Source: Sphagnum compactum (lineage: Eukaryota > Bryophyta > Sphagnopsida > Sphagnales). From it: a stretch of DNA of 64,000 nt. Each line of letters starts with the position of its first letter. Position 1 is the first letter of the stretch. Below the pieces are notes generated by a model. The model saw only the letters and a list, made by a program, of their open reading frames with translations, made no database searches and was not told the DNA's origin. The position numbers and the translations under genes are program-made. The stretch covers positions 9,305,118 to 9,369,117 of the forward strand of contig OZ234503.1 of assembly GCA_965153455.1 (NCBI GenBank), read 5' to 3'. Positions 10,533 through 22,613 of the stretch are shown piece by piece.

Positions 10533-10925
10533 GAGTAAGTTTAAGAACTCACCTCTCATATGTCTTGTGATCTACATATGTTTAGGTTATGAAAACTTTC
10601 ACCTTGTGTTTGAAAATTGGTAAACCCCATGAGTAAGTTTAAGAACTCATCTCTCATATGTCTTGCGATCTACATGTGTTTAGGTTATGAAAACTTTCAC
10701 CTCATGTTTTAAAATTGGTAAACCCTAGGAGTGAGTTTAAGAACCCACCTCTCATATGTCTTGTGATCTACATATGTTTAGGTTATGAAAACTTTCACCT
10801 CTTGCTTTAAAATTGGTAAACCCTAGGAGTAAGTTTGAGAACCCACCTCTCAAATGTCTCGTGATCTACATATGTTGAGGTTATGAAAACTTTCACCTTG
10901 TGCTTTAAAATTGGTAAACTGCACA
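10533..10925. repeat. 98-bp minisatellite, four copies
   Basis: GAGTAAGTTTAAGAAC-like starts occur at 10,533, 10,631, 10,729 and 10,827, giving an exact 98-bp period. Each unit includes CCTCTCATATGTCTTG and GGTTATGAAAACTTTCACC. Copies differ at a few positions. There are no spacers, so it is not CRISPR-like. Confidence 0.93.
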
Positions 10926-13574
10926 AGTGAGGACATTCCCAAAATGTGGGGCAAGACTTAACTACAACCATGCCCTAACCCTATATCTTGGGCATGCACT
11001 TACATGGGCCTTTATCTTGCACATTAAAAACTAGAGAAATTTTAGTAGTGTCCATTGAAGATGATTTTGAGATGCAAGATTTTGGACAACCTTACAACAT
11101 TTGTAAATTCCCACCCAACCTATCATTGGCACTTACAAAAGTTGTAATTTATTTCCTTCAAAAAAATTTATGCAATTGTTTTCTTTTCTTTCACAAAACA
11201 TTTTTTGAATTTTTCTTTTTCTTTTCCAAAAAAAAGTTTTATGTTATAAGAATTTTATTTTTGGATGATTCACACTACAATTCCAAAAAAACCAAACATG
11301 TCAAACCTATCATTGAATTCCAATACAAATACTAAACATGAAACAAAATCCAAATTTTTGAAATAAAGTGAATGCAGAACAAGAAAATCTTGTAAAACAA
11401 TGGACATTAGAGATGCCCACACGTTAAAAGAAGAAAACAAGTTGATCTTGCAAAATGAAAGTGTTGCGTACACACAAAAAAACCAAGACATTAACCCAAT
11501 CTCCCAAATCAATGGAACTTGTCAATGTAAAAAAAAAGGTGAATGTGTTAACATTGCAGATTGATTAAGCTATTGTGGCCAATTGGAGATGTCAAAAATT
11601 TCAAAATTATATAACAATAGACCTTTCACATATTCATAACATGTTTGGCATAAATAGAATTTGCCAACCTAAGGGCATCATATAGATTCGCCTTAAAGGC
11701 TAGAAAGAAAATTATGCTTTGTAGAATATTTATAAGACATCTTTTCTTCTTCTTATTCTATCTTACTTGGGTTTTGCACTATTGTACATTACCAATAACC
11801 AAGTAATCAATTGATTTTGTGGAAATTCATTTCCATTTAATAACTTTTTTTGAATGTCATTACTTGCAACTATAATTTAATTCAAATCCAATTGAAGAGA
11901 AATGGGATGCAAAATGGTGGACAATGTATTGAAAATATGTTCATTAATATGATGTTGATTTATTTTTTTATAAACATAGATCCAAAAAAATACCTTTTCA
12001 TAGCTCTTTACTTGAAAATGGGCCAAACATATTCCAATTCGGAATTGTTTAAATGATGAAGTCTTTTGACCTATGACAAAAGTACACTTGGGGATGTCCT
12101 TTTAAGCCACATTTGCCCTAATGTGTTATTATGCTTTGTTTTAAGACCTTACTAAGGGGAATGCACTTTGAGGGGGTGCTTTCAATACTATGTAAAGCAC
12201 CTCAATGGCAAAATTGACAAGTAATTACCACTTGTCAATTGGCCCATTCCCCCTTCAAATTCATTAAAGTTACCATCACATTCCTAAGGCCCTTTACATT
12301 AATAATGGGCAATTTATGGCACATTCTACTAGGTAACTTGTCATTGGGCAAATGATACTAAATTATGATGAAAGTTTTACTTTTTATTAGTAACAACATT
12401 ATTACTAATAAAAATATGTTTTTTCAAACTTGAATGCCTTAATTTGGAATATTCGTTGAACTAGATTTTTTTTTAAAAATCAAAATGTACATGATTAAGA
12501 GGAGACAACCAAGAACAACCAATATAGGTTTTAAAAAATTAAATGATAAAAGAATGAAAATAACCCAAATAAAGGTAATAAAAAAATAATATAGTAAAAA
12601 ACTAACATTTAAAATAATTAAATAAAAATGATATATATATTATGAAAAATATAATCAAAAAATAAAAAACTTACAGAAATTATGAAAAACAACAAATTAT
12701 AATTATCAACAAAATATATATAATAATGTTAATCAATTCAGAATAATTCAAATGGTCATTCAACATCTAAGGTTGATTTAATTGTCATCTTTGAAATTTT
12801 ATGAAATTACTAATCACCTTAAGCTTTAATTGCCACACCTGGACCATTTTTCATTCTATAAATGTGGTGCCATAATGGTTGATTTCACCAAAATGGTAAA
12901 AGGTTGTGAAAACACTCTTAATTTTCATCATTGAGATAATATAACATGTGGATGCAACACAAGCTACTAATCACCTAAAGTTTTGATCACCACACTAGAC
13001 CCTTTTTCCATTCTACAAATGTTGTGTCATAGTGGTTGATTTCTCCAAAATGAAAAAAGGTTGTGAAAACATTCATAGAACACCGGAGACATGTTCACTT
13101 CAATCTATTACATGGCATTGATTTCACAATGACAAGATTCAAAATGTGCATTCATCCTCCATACTCATTAACACTTGGACTATAAAAATTTCCATTGATA
13201 TAAATAATTATTGAAAAAAAAAACCTTAGTACTAACTATAAATTGATCTATTAGGTACTTCATTAAGGCATTGACAACATAATAATAAGTTGACAAAACA
13301 TTCAAACAATTTGGAATGAAGGTTAAGGGACAAGGAATGTTCATGTATAGAGGTGATTCATTTCCTCTAGATGGCATTGTAAGTCTTTCAAGTGATATAA
13401 GCCCAAGTCTTTAAGGGAGATGTAATAAAAATGATTAATATTAACAAGGAATGTTTTTTCAACGTACACATTGAAAAACCAAGTGCTCTCAATTCTTGGA
13501 GTATTCAATTTAAGTTCAAATTTAATATGCCTTAAAAACAAATTGTTGTCCTTGAATTATAAAATAACTTTGTT
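10926..13574. other. AT-rich spacer with small repeats
   Basis: Contains a 13-bp hairpin TTTTTATTAGTAA...TTACTAATAAAAA near 12,383-12,416, and two direct repeats of about 100 bp starting TAATCACC near 12,811 and 12,969 (each with CATTCTA.AAATG.TG and GGTTGATTTC). ORFs are short and AT-driven; no gene supported. Confidence 0.45.
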
Positions 13575-14310
13575 CATCTTCAAATGCATATAAAATATAA
13601 CATGTGTACTAGGGTCATTGTAAAGGTCATTCAATTGGCCTTGGCATGTGTTAATGGCTACTATATAATCACATAAGAACACACATGTGATTACATATGT
13701 GACCTTACAAACAATTGTATGCATATGTGTTGTGCAAGTTGGTTTGGTGAATTTTTTTTGTGGTAAAAATTCACCATTTTGCTAACAAAAAGTTCCCAAG
13801 AAATATGTTCAAGGGAACTTTTTGGAAAAAATTCAAAACATTTATGAAATTACTAAGATTTTTGGAAAATTTGGGCATATTTCTAACTTTCTTCTTTAAA
13901 AATCACCATATTTAGCTAAATAGGTTTTAGTGGTTCATTTACATGTAATACTAATTCATAGATGTTTAGTTTTTCTATTTGGCTAAATCTTCTTGTGGTT
14001 AATCATCACTTTTGGTGCAACAAGTGAAAGCACACTAAGGGGGGCCAAGATTGTTATCACATTATACTATTTTTAGGGGTCCCATGTTTGAACTTCAACC
14101 ATGTCATTATTATGAAGGATTTTTACAATGTTTTTATTATGGTAAATCAAAACCCAAATAAGTCAAATCCAAAAAAAACTACTCTTTTAAATTTAACATG
14201 ATGTGATATTAGAGTACATTTGTGTCAATTGAGTGACCATTGAATGACCTTTACAATGACCCTTGTATGTTGTGACGTATATGTGACCCTATGGTCATTT
14301 TTTAATACGA
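13575..14310. mobile_element. Inverted-repeat-flanked segment, possible non-autonomous DNA transposon
   Basis: A 25-base perfect inverted repeat, AGGGTCATTGTAAAGGTCAT plus 5 more bases, lies at 13,611-13,635 and 14,239-14,263. Weaker similarity continues outward. No ORF is inside. Exact ends and target duplication were not found, so the class is unknown. Confidence 0.5.
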
Positions 14311-15397
14311 TGTGATGTATATATTCAAAAAATGATTGAAATGATTATTATTATTTATGAAATTTGTAGTATCTATTAAACATTGTGCTTCCATATGATC
14401 AGAATAAGTTTGTGAGCCATGTAAAGAGTTTGATAATTATCATATCACAAATGGATGTTTTTTAAGGCAATGATCATATCATAAGTATGTGTGGTAAATT
14501 AACATTTTGACAAACTATCATTTTCAAATGGATGATAACGATATATGTGAGGTGGGCCAGTTTTTTAATTTTCATTTCATACATTTTTTGACTAACTAAT
14601 TCAAACCCAAACTTAGTGCAATTCAAAAATAAAAACATATTTTATGATAGTGCATATACCATAAATATACCCATTATTTTTTGAATTTAATCTTTAAATA
14701 AAAATTTCAAGTAATATTAGATATCATTAAATTTGTGAAAATTAAAATTTCAAGCCCAAACACCAAAAGTGAAACCCAAAATTAAATCAACACATTTTAC
14801 CGAAATATATTTTACACACACGTCATAAAACTACCCAAGTTTTGCCCCCCTTCCCCCCCCCTTCTAGTGTACTTTCACCCCAACATGAGAAAATTGAAAA
14901 AAAAACCATTAAGTTTGATAATAAAAAAAATAAACATAAATAGATTACAACGAAAAGTTATTATGAGAAACCATTAGCAAATGGTTTCTAAGCCTACACA
15001 CCTTAGTATATGTAATGGTTCATGAAGTGAATACCTTCATTACAATTACGAGAATAATTATCTTCTATATGTTTCATCACACATTCTTAGCACCTTGCCA
15101 TAGCAAATGTCAACACACAAATTTTCCTTCTCATTGAAAAAGTTTATTTTAAAAGACAATAATAACCAAGGGAAAATGTAGGAGGCAACATAAAGTGGGT
15201 TTCCATCATTAACACTCCTGTTAAATTCAAAATATTTCTAAAGGTAGCCTAGTGGCATTTTTTTTCTTTTGACATTTGGAGACGTAATTTCATACACCTA
15301 AAACTTAAGAAATGATAGTGAGAAAATGTGGACTAAAAACCCTAAAACAACAAAAAAACCCACCAAAACATCATAGTTGAATTTTTTTTGAATAAAA
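14311..15397. other. AT-rich spacer
   Basis: No ORF of note. A C-rich run is at 14,847-14,863. Nothing else recognisable. Confidence 0.4.
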
Positions 15398-16930
15398 ATG
15401 ATCCATTTAATGTCACAAAATTGCACCACTACCCCTCAACATTACATCATTCAAGATTACAATTATATTGCCCATGCTCTCTTCCCCATTGTTCTTAACC
15501 ATATCACCAACCTATCAATCCTAGTTATGGTCCACATTTGGCCATGGTTCAAAGGCATAGATACTATTAAAAAGGTGATGAAAGACTACAATTTGAAGGA
15601 ACAACATGGTGAATGGATGGTCCACTAGATTGGTTCATTAGGCAAAGAAACCTTCATATAATGCCTATTATGTTATAGACATGATGATAAAGATCCAATA
15701 AAATTGGATGTAGCTAGTCTAGCAATCACTCTTCGTCAAGGAGAAGCAATGCATGGTGAATACGAGGTAATCACGTTTGGACTTTTATGATAGGCATTTT
15801 GCTAGCCTTTTTTCTTGTCACAATTTGGTTATATAGTGTCAGTGGAAATGAGACTAATACATAGGTGTTTCAACCCCAATTGAAAAAAAAAGTGTTAAAA
15901 CCAAGGGCTGATTTGTTGCCCTTACAAAGTGCTTTAAGAAGTTGAATTGGCATAGGGAATAGGAAGTTTCCACTCTTAATATCCTAGAAAATGTGCCCAT
16001 GGTAGTTGATTTTGTTAACCTTGCAATCACTAGGCTACTAGCTTTTACTAGTGACTAAAGCTCCAAGTGTTGTTATCTAATATGTTGCTCATAGAGAAAT
16101 CCCAATGAAGAGAGATGCAATTTGGTAGTTGGCAATGAAAATTGCCAATCTCATATTTTTTGATCTTGTCCTTAATCTTCCTTGTAATTTTGAATCCTAC
16201 TTTTATCTTCCGTGAGTCTATTTTAAATCCAATTATTTTTCTCTTGTCAATTGTTTGGACCTTGTTATTACAAAATTTGGTACAAATTTGATAAAAATGA
16301 ATTTAGTAGTACATTGTCCCCTTTGGGGAACCAATTTAAAGTCGCATTTGTTGCCACCCTAATATTGAATATTTTGTGTGTGATTCAATGTCAAATTGAA
16401 TTATGATAAATTAACTTTTGTTTGGATCTATTATTTTATTTTCCTTGACATGAGAAATGTTCCCAATTTTTAAAAGCAATTTTCATTTGAAAGGTGAAAA
16501 TGGACAAAAATATAAAAACCGAAAGAGGTTCAAAAGTTAGGGAATTTGAAGGAACAAGTATGAGGACATTGCCAAAATCAAAGAGAAAGCTAACGACTCC
16601 TTCAAATTAACCAAATTGTCTATGTTGGAAGCTAGTGAGGAAATCATTAAGTCAAGAAGGAATGTGTAGGAGGTTGGTGAGATTTTCAAAGAACCAAGAC
16701 AGTGTGGAGAGAGTCATGGAATATTTCGCCGAAGTGGTAGAATTGTTTTCTTGCAAGGAGATCAATAGTAATGGCAATCAATGCACATTTGAAGGTTGTT
16801 ACCCAATTGCAACAATTAATTTTGTTGAATGTCTATTGTTTCCTTTGTTGGTCATTAGATTTTGATGGTCATGCAATACTTGTTAAAAAGCCTACTCACC
16901 AACACAACATGCTAATACTTTTGAAACAAT
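15398..16930 (+). pseudogene. Unidentified coding remnant
   Basis: The plus frame at 15,398-15,790 reads as protein-like sequence through two isolated in-frame stops (around 15,626 and 15,658), with segments such as DYNLKEQHGEWMV and LRQGEAMHGEY. A second protein-like piece lies at 16,635-16,865 (VERVMEYFAEVVELFSCKEI). Both look like decayed coding sequence, probably from a mobile element, but I do not recognise the family. Confidence 0.25.
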
Positions 16931-17144
16931 TGCATATCAATGTCTATAGGCTATACCTTTGAAACCAACAACATAGTTTCTTATTGATCTTCTTTCCATT
17001 ATGATGCAATACTAATGAGTGAGGCATCTTGTTGGCAAACCAGGCTAGGTACTATGGTATGTAAGTCTTATCAATTCTTTCAAAATCCATTTCTTTGAAA
17101 TTGTGTTTCACACTTAATAACCTTGACACAAGGCAACCATGTAT

Positions 17145-17226
17145 GACAAGCCCTCTTGCTTGAATGGTGGGAAATTTGAAAAATGGGTTTGATAATTTTC
17201 TGGCCATACAAGCAAGAGGGTTTGTT
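17145..17226. repeat. Foldback with 23-base arms and 36-base loop
   Basis: Left arm 17,145-17,167 (GACAAGCCCTCTTGCTTGAA..) pairs with right arm 17,204-17,226 at about 20 of 23 positions. The geometry is compatible with a MIRNA-type precursor, but I recognise no known mature miRNA and a tiny MITE would look the same. A second, perfect 9-bp hairpin (AATGCCTTG CTTT CAAGGCATT) lies at about 17,245-17,266. Confidence 0.5.
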
Positions 17227-17266
17227 GTGTCTTTTATGCCATATAATGCCTTGCTTTCAAGGCATT

Positions 17267-18000
17267 ACACCCCATGGACCAAGTGTATAGCAGGCTGAGT
17301 TCCAAGGTGTAGTGCCCTACCCCAAACCCTCCATGTAATGTGCATCATTAAATTTTTGCCTTTGGTATTTGATGCACCTTTTGATGCATAATGGGCACTA
17401 TGTCGACTCTTTGGTCATTTCCATTTGCCAAAGGGACATTGGTCAATTGTCCTTGCCTCTTCCATTTGCAAAAAGGACCTCCATCTCAAAATTTAAACAT
17501 GCATTATGTTGGGGGGAAGGCTTGCTTGTTGCGGAAGGGCCCTCCCTACATGCTAAACCCACTCAAACTCGTCGTGATCAATTGATAAGCTTTAAGGCAA
17601 GAAATAGGTGAAGGCAATTGAGAGAGAGAATCATGGAAGAAAACCTTTGTATGTATGGATTGCAAGCAAAAGGGAACTTAAGGTCTAGGATTTGAGAGTA
17701 AAATGCCTTTTTTTTAACAATTTAATATTATATCAAATAATGAAGCTAATTGCTTGCATGAGAGTTGCTTTTGGATTTTTGACGTGGAAAGCAAGTATTT
17801 TTCAAAATTTTCAGCAATCCCCCAAAAGTAATTAACCAGTGCCTACAAGAAAGAAAAAGAAAAGGAAAAAGAAAAGAAAAACCTGAACCAATTTAATATA
17901 GGTAGTAGTTGCCGTGAAACACAACTACATTCTGTTGTCATCCACCAACCCGAAGTTTTCATCCCATAATATCGAACCCGCAAAAATTACGGTCATCCAT
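17267..18000. other. Spacer
   Basis: Short overlapping plus ORFs at 17,369-17,611 lack motifs. A purine-rich AAGAAA tract lies at about 17,846-17,882. Confidence 0.4.
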
Positions 18001-19752
18001 TCCATTAGGTGACCGTTAGTGGTTTTGTGTGCATTTGCGCGTCCATTTCCGCTCTTCTGCCGTTTTTTTCGGTTTTTGCTCGCAGTCTTGGTTTCGCGCC
18101 GCGCCTTCCTTCAAGCTTTTGCTTCGGACAGGTTTGTTTCTGGAGCTTTCTCCTGTCGCGAGAAAACAAGGCGCGCGGATTTCTGCCCTCCTTTGGGAAC
18201 TTTGAATTCTGCAATTTGATTACTGGATCGATGGATGTCTCTGTGTTCGCATTTTTTGTGTTTTGTTTAGCATAAATTTGAGGACCTTGTCAATCAGAGC
18301 AATCGGAATCTGAAGACAATTTATTGGCGACCTGTGCATGCATGCATCATTTAAATCGACCACGAGTTCATTTTTCCTTTGCAATTTTCTTCTTTCCGAT
18401 CTATGGACCTGTTTCTGTGTCTCTCGCATAAGAGTCTTTTGTTGTTTACTGTCTATTGATTTGCACGGACCAGTGGTGTAATGCTCTGGAGCGTTCAGTT
18501 TGTCATTGTATTGTAACTGTGAGATTGTATCTTGTTCTACCTCTTTTGATTCGCCTGAGCTCGACTACCAATGACAAGAGGTAGCACGAGATACTGTATG
18601 AGGTAATGTTGTTGTTCTGCCGCCGTTGCACGTTCCTGTGATTTTCCTTGTTCTCAGTTCTTGGTTTTTCTTTTCTATTGCGGTTTAGTTTTGTTCTGCA
18701 GTGGCAGATTGACGTTGATCTGTTTCCTTCATTTCTGAACATGCACCTCAATTGCAAATATGTTGTCCACGTTCTTTTTTTTTCTTTTCCTGCTTGTAAT
18801 TTAGTCTATTTCGCAGTAGCGTTGGCAATTGCAGCTATTGCAGCACAAGATGTAGCACTTGGTGCATCCTTTTCTTTGTGCCCTGGGTGGCAGTTAAGGT
18901 GGAGGAGAACTATGATTTCTTGCTAAATTACGCCAAGGCTTTCCTCAGGAATTCGGCCTTCACGGAGCGCGGACGTCATCGGAAGAATTGCAAAAGGTTC
19001 ACAACCTGGCATATTTTTACCATGCCGAAGCGGCTATTGCGTCTCAGATCTCCATTGAAGCTGTTGCTGTTGTAATCTGGAAGACTGACTCAAGAAGCGA
19101 CTCTTTCGACGAAAAATATCTTGCTAGTATTTGGCCACTGTCAAGTTCCTCCTTCGTCAATGAGATGTCTGCCTAGATTCGATAACTGTGCAAGGGAAAC
19201 AGCCAATTCTTTCTTTCCTGTTTATTCGCAACGTGAATGTCACGATTTCCAATCAACCAGATCTACATTGAAACTTAAAGCGCACGCTTGACTGGAACGC
19301 TCATCACAAAATCACGACATTCCCGGACTTGGTGTGTCCTTGATATAATGCAGAGCTCATGACTCCTGGTGTTTGAGAAACTAAGAAGGTTGTTGTACGA
19401 GCGTGAAGGCAGGATTGAGAAATTTTCGGGACATGTGGTCAAGACAGCCAACGAAACGGCTTGGATCGGAGTTCAGAGAACGCCAACAACTAGCTGAGCT
19501 TTCGTTTTCGCCGCCTCCGATCCTTTCCTCACAAAGCTCATCATGTAGAACCCTGCGGAGGACACAGGCAAAATCTCATTCCACAAAACTTCTAGAAAAT
19601 CATTTCCTCTATTTTGTCTCTTTCTCACGGCACGTTAAAGTCTCGAAAAGCCGTTCCTAAAGCAGAGGAGAACTCGGAACAAAGGAATATAAGTCTCGAA
19701 ATCTGCTTCTGTTCAGTTATGCTGATTACGGAGTTTCTATTTTGCAAAACAG
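18001..19752 (+). promoter_or_regulatory. 5' region of CDC20 (promoter, leader and unresolved first exon)
   Basis: GC content rises sharply at about 18,000 and pyrimidine-rich, leader-like sequence follows, ending at the exon with the CDC20 C-box. The first coding exon (about 25-35 residues in plant CDC20) must lie here but I could not choose it. An ATG at 19,433 opens a frame (MWSRQPTKR...) without an obvious phase-compatible donor. On the minus strand at 18,010-18,020 the sequence ACTAACGGTCA matches the mitosis-specific activator consensus (YCYAACGGYYA) at 10 of 11 positions. MSA elements are known binding sites of three-repeat MYB factors in G2/M genes. Confidence 0.5.
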
Positions 19753-22613
19753 GGAGATCGATTCATCCCGAATCGCAGTGCCATGGATCTCGATGTTGCT
19801 CACTTCAACTTGCTGAGGGAGGCCAAAGAAAACGTGGACGCTAATTTGACTGTTGTCTCCCCGATCAAGGTGTGATAAATTCACTGCTATGGATGTTGCG
19901 GTTCTTTTAGATAGAGAAGTGATAACAAACTGAGCGAAATTCCATATCATTGTGTCCTCAGGACTGATTTGACTCTTCTGAAGTCGTGTGTCATTCGTCT
20001 CAGGAGAAGTACAGGAAGAAGTTGGCTGAAAACTTGTTCCATGATGTTGAAGTGCTGCAAACGCCTAAGATTTTGGCTTTCCACAAGAAACCGCCAGTTC
20101 CTTCACCTGGAGCTGCCGCCGAGCATCCTCTCACTGAATCCTTTGCTTCTCCTCCCTCAAGAATCCGAAAGATTCCTCAGGTATCATCAATTGTGTGTAG
20201 GAGACACGTATCCTTAATCTTCAGAACTAGGACTGAAATGTATAATATGCATCGTCTCGTATTTTACCAGATCCAGTTATTCAAGGAATATCACAATGTA
20301 GTATGGAAGAATCTGTTACAGACTACCAACGTACAAATCTCCTGAGCTTCTACAGAAGAACATTGACAGGAACTGTTCTGTTTTTTCCATCTTCTGGACG
20401 TGCCTGTGTAGTCACCAGACAGGGTGCTGGATGCGCCTGAGCTGTTGGACGACTACTACCTGAATCTTCTGGATTGGAGCTGCAAGAACGTAGTAGCTGT
20501 GGCGCTAGGGACCACTGTGTATTTGTGGCATGCAGAGACAGGAGCGATTGAGCAGCTAATGAGCACAAGACATGAAGATGACTACATCTCAAGCATCTCT
20601 TGGGCACAAGATGGGAGGCATATTGCACTTGGCCTGAACAGCAGAGAAGTGCAGCTTTGGGATACATCTCGCATCTGCCAGGTTGGTTTGCACTCCTGTT
20701 TCATTAACCCAAGTTCTACAATGCTGCCTGCCATCTTACAGACTTAGGTTATTACTGTTGATAGAATTTGTTCTGTCCAGTGTCAGCTTATGGAATTGAG
20801 AATGGGTTCTGCACATCACAGGTGCGGAAAATGGTAGGACACTCAGGACGTGTAAGTAGCCTGGCTTGGAATCAAACAATCCTCTCTTCTGGAGGCCGAG
20901 ACAGCCACATCATCAACCATGACGGTAAGTCTCTTCTTGGTTGTTATCCCTCAGCATGACTTTGCGAGAAACAAAGTCTTGTGTAAGGCAAATAGAAGCA
21001 GATGAGATGCAAAGTGAGTAACTCTTACGTTTATTAGGGTGTGACTTTGTAGACCACGAATCCTGTCCATTGCATTAGTAGGCTAGACAAGAATCTGGAG
21101 TGCAAGAACCTCATGTTGATGTACAAGATGAGGTGAATGTATTGTGGAACAATGCTCCATGAAAAGATGAGAGGGATTCTGTGGAGTTTATGCTCAGGAT
21201 CTGACATAGAAAAATGTGATTCGTCATTGTCAAATGCATTGCCAGTGCGGGTAAGAGACCATGTAACCTCGCACCTCATAGGCCATTGCCAGGAGGTATG
21301 TGGCCTCAAGTGGTCACCTTCAGGTCACCAGCTTGCGAGTGGAGGGAATGACAACCTCCTCCACATTTGGGATGCAGCTGCCTCAGCATCATCTGCAGTT
21401 CACCTACACAGGCTGGAGAATCACCAAGCAGCTGTCAAAGCATTGGCCTGGTGTCCTTTCCAAGCCAACTTACTCGCATCTGGAGGGGGAACTGCTGATC
21501 GCTGCATCAAATTCTGGAACACACAATCAGGAGCTTGTATCAATAGCATAGACACTTATTCTCAGGTCTGAAGAACTAAACATTACAATTTGGCTGGATG
21601 ATTGGTTGATTGAAAAGGATTTCCTGTCTTCTTTGTGCCGCACATATTTTCTGTAGCCTTCAATTCTCTTTCTCTTGTGTGTTCCTTCTTCATTTCTATA
21701 TTTCACTGTGCATGGTAAATGGCACGCAGAACAAGTGTTGAGCCAGATCATCAACAAGAGAGCATGAAATAAGTGTGTGCATAAACATCAGCATATAATA
21801 GCCACTTGGTACTTTTGTGCGTTCTTGACATTCTGTGCTCTCCAAGCAGGTGTGTGCACTTCAATGGAACCGGCACCAAAAGGAGTTGCTCAGCAGCCAT
21901 GGATTCAGCCGGAACCAGCTAATCCTCTGGAAGTATCCATCCATGTCCAAGCTAGCTGAATTGACTGGCCACACTGCCCGAGTTCTCCATCTTGCACAGG
22001 TCTATAAAGGCCTTCCTCTGCAACTACATCATTTTCCACTTGTCTGACCTTCTTTTATCTATAAACACTAGTTTTAGCTTTATGATATTTCATATTGTCC
22101 ATGTCTTAGAAGCAAGTAGATGTTAAACAGTAAGGCCTCAACAACCTGTCAAACAGAGACTCTGACCCATGTGTTTTACTTTTCAGTTCTGAACCTTTTG
22201 GGTGTAGAAAGTGCTACCTAATGTTGAAGCCTTCTTGCTAGGTACATTATGCCAGTACATAGTACAACCCTTGCAAACTTTAATCCAAATGTTGAACCGC
22301 AGGCACATAGTCTGCTGGATTGCAGTAGGAATTCCTTTCTTTCTTTTCTTGAGCAGTATTGTTCAAGTCTGTCTGTTCATCGACACCATTGTTTGTTGAC
22401 TTCTATCACTTGAGAAAGAGAAATGGAGCTGCTGAGGATTTCACCATCACCTGCTGATTGTCTTTACAGAACCCCGATGGAACTACGGTGGTCTCTGCAG
22501 CTGCTGATGAGACACTTCGCTTTTGGAAAGTGTTTGGTGCAGCACCAAGTCCTAGAAAGGAGATGATTAGTGAAGCTGGTGATCTGTCACTGCGAAGTAT
22601 CAACATCCGGTAA
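19753..22613 (+). CDS. CDC20: Cell division cycle 20, APC/C co-activator (WD40)
   Basis: CDC20 brings mitotic substrates to the anaphase-promoting complex and is the target of the spindle checkpoint. Exons, all with AG/GT borders and consistent phase: 19,753-19,869; 20,004-20,180; 20,412-20,681; 20,822-20,924; 21,246-21,565; 21,850-21,999; 22,470-22,613. They encode 426 residues. Visible: C-box [11 protein letters not shown] at the start, a KEN box (AKENVDA), a MAD2-binding-like [10 protein letters not shown], seven WD40 repeats including [15 protein letters not shown] and ELLSSHGF, and a C-terminal IR tail (SINIR, then TAA). The first exon upstream is missing from my model: an in-frame stop lies at 19,723 and the acceptor is at 19,751-19,752. 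Otherwise an ATG at 19,783 would omit the C-box. Plant paralogue CDH1/FZR is less likely because HDRFIP/MIM/KEN layout and WD repeats follow CDC20. Confidence 0.93.

Noticed and set aside
10533-10925. Regular repeats as a CRISPR-like array
   Set aside because: The whole 98-bp unit is repeated with no variable spacers, in a plant nuclear context.
18009-18275. 88-codon plus-strand ORF as the first CDC20 exon
   Set aside because: The translation is hydrophobic and does not resemble any CDC20 N-terminus; the region looks like leader or promoter.
20350-20667. 105-codon minus-strand ORF
   Set aside because: Antisense of the CDC20 exon at 20,412-20,681.
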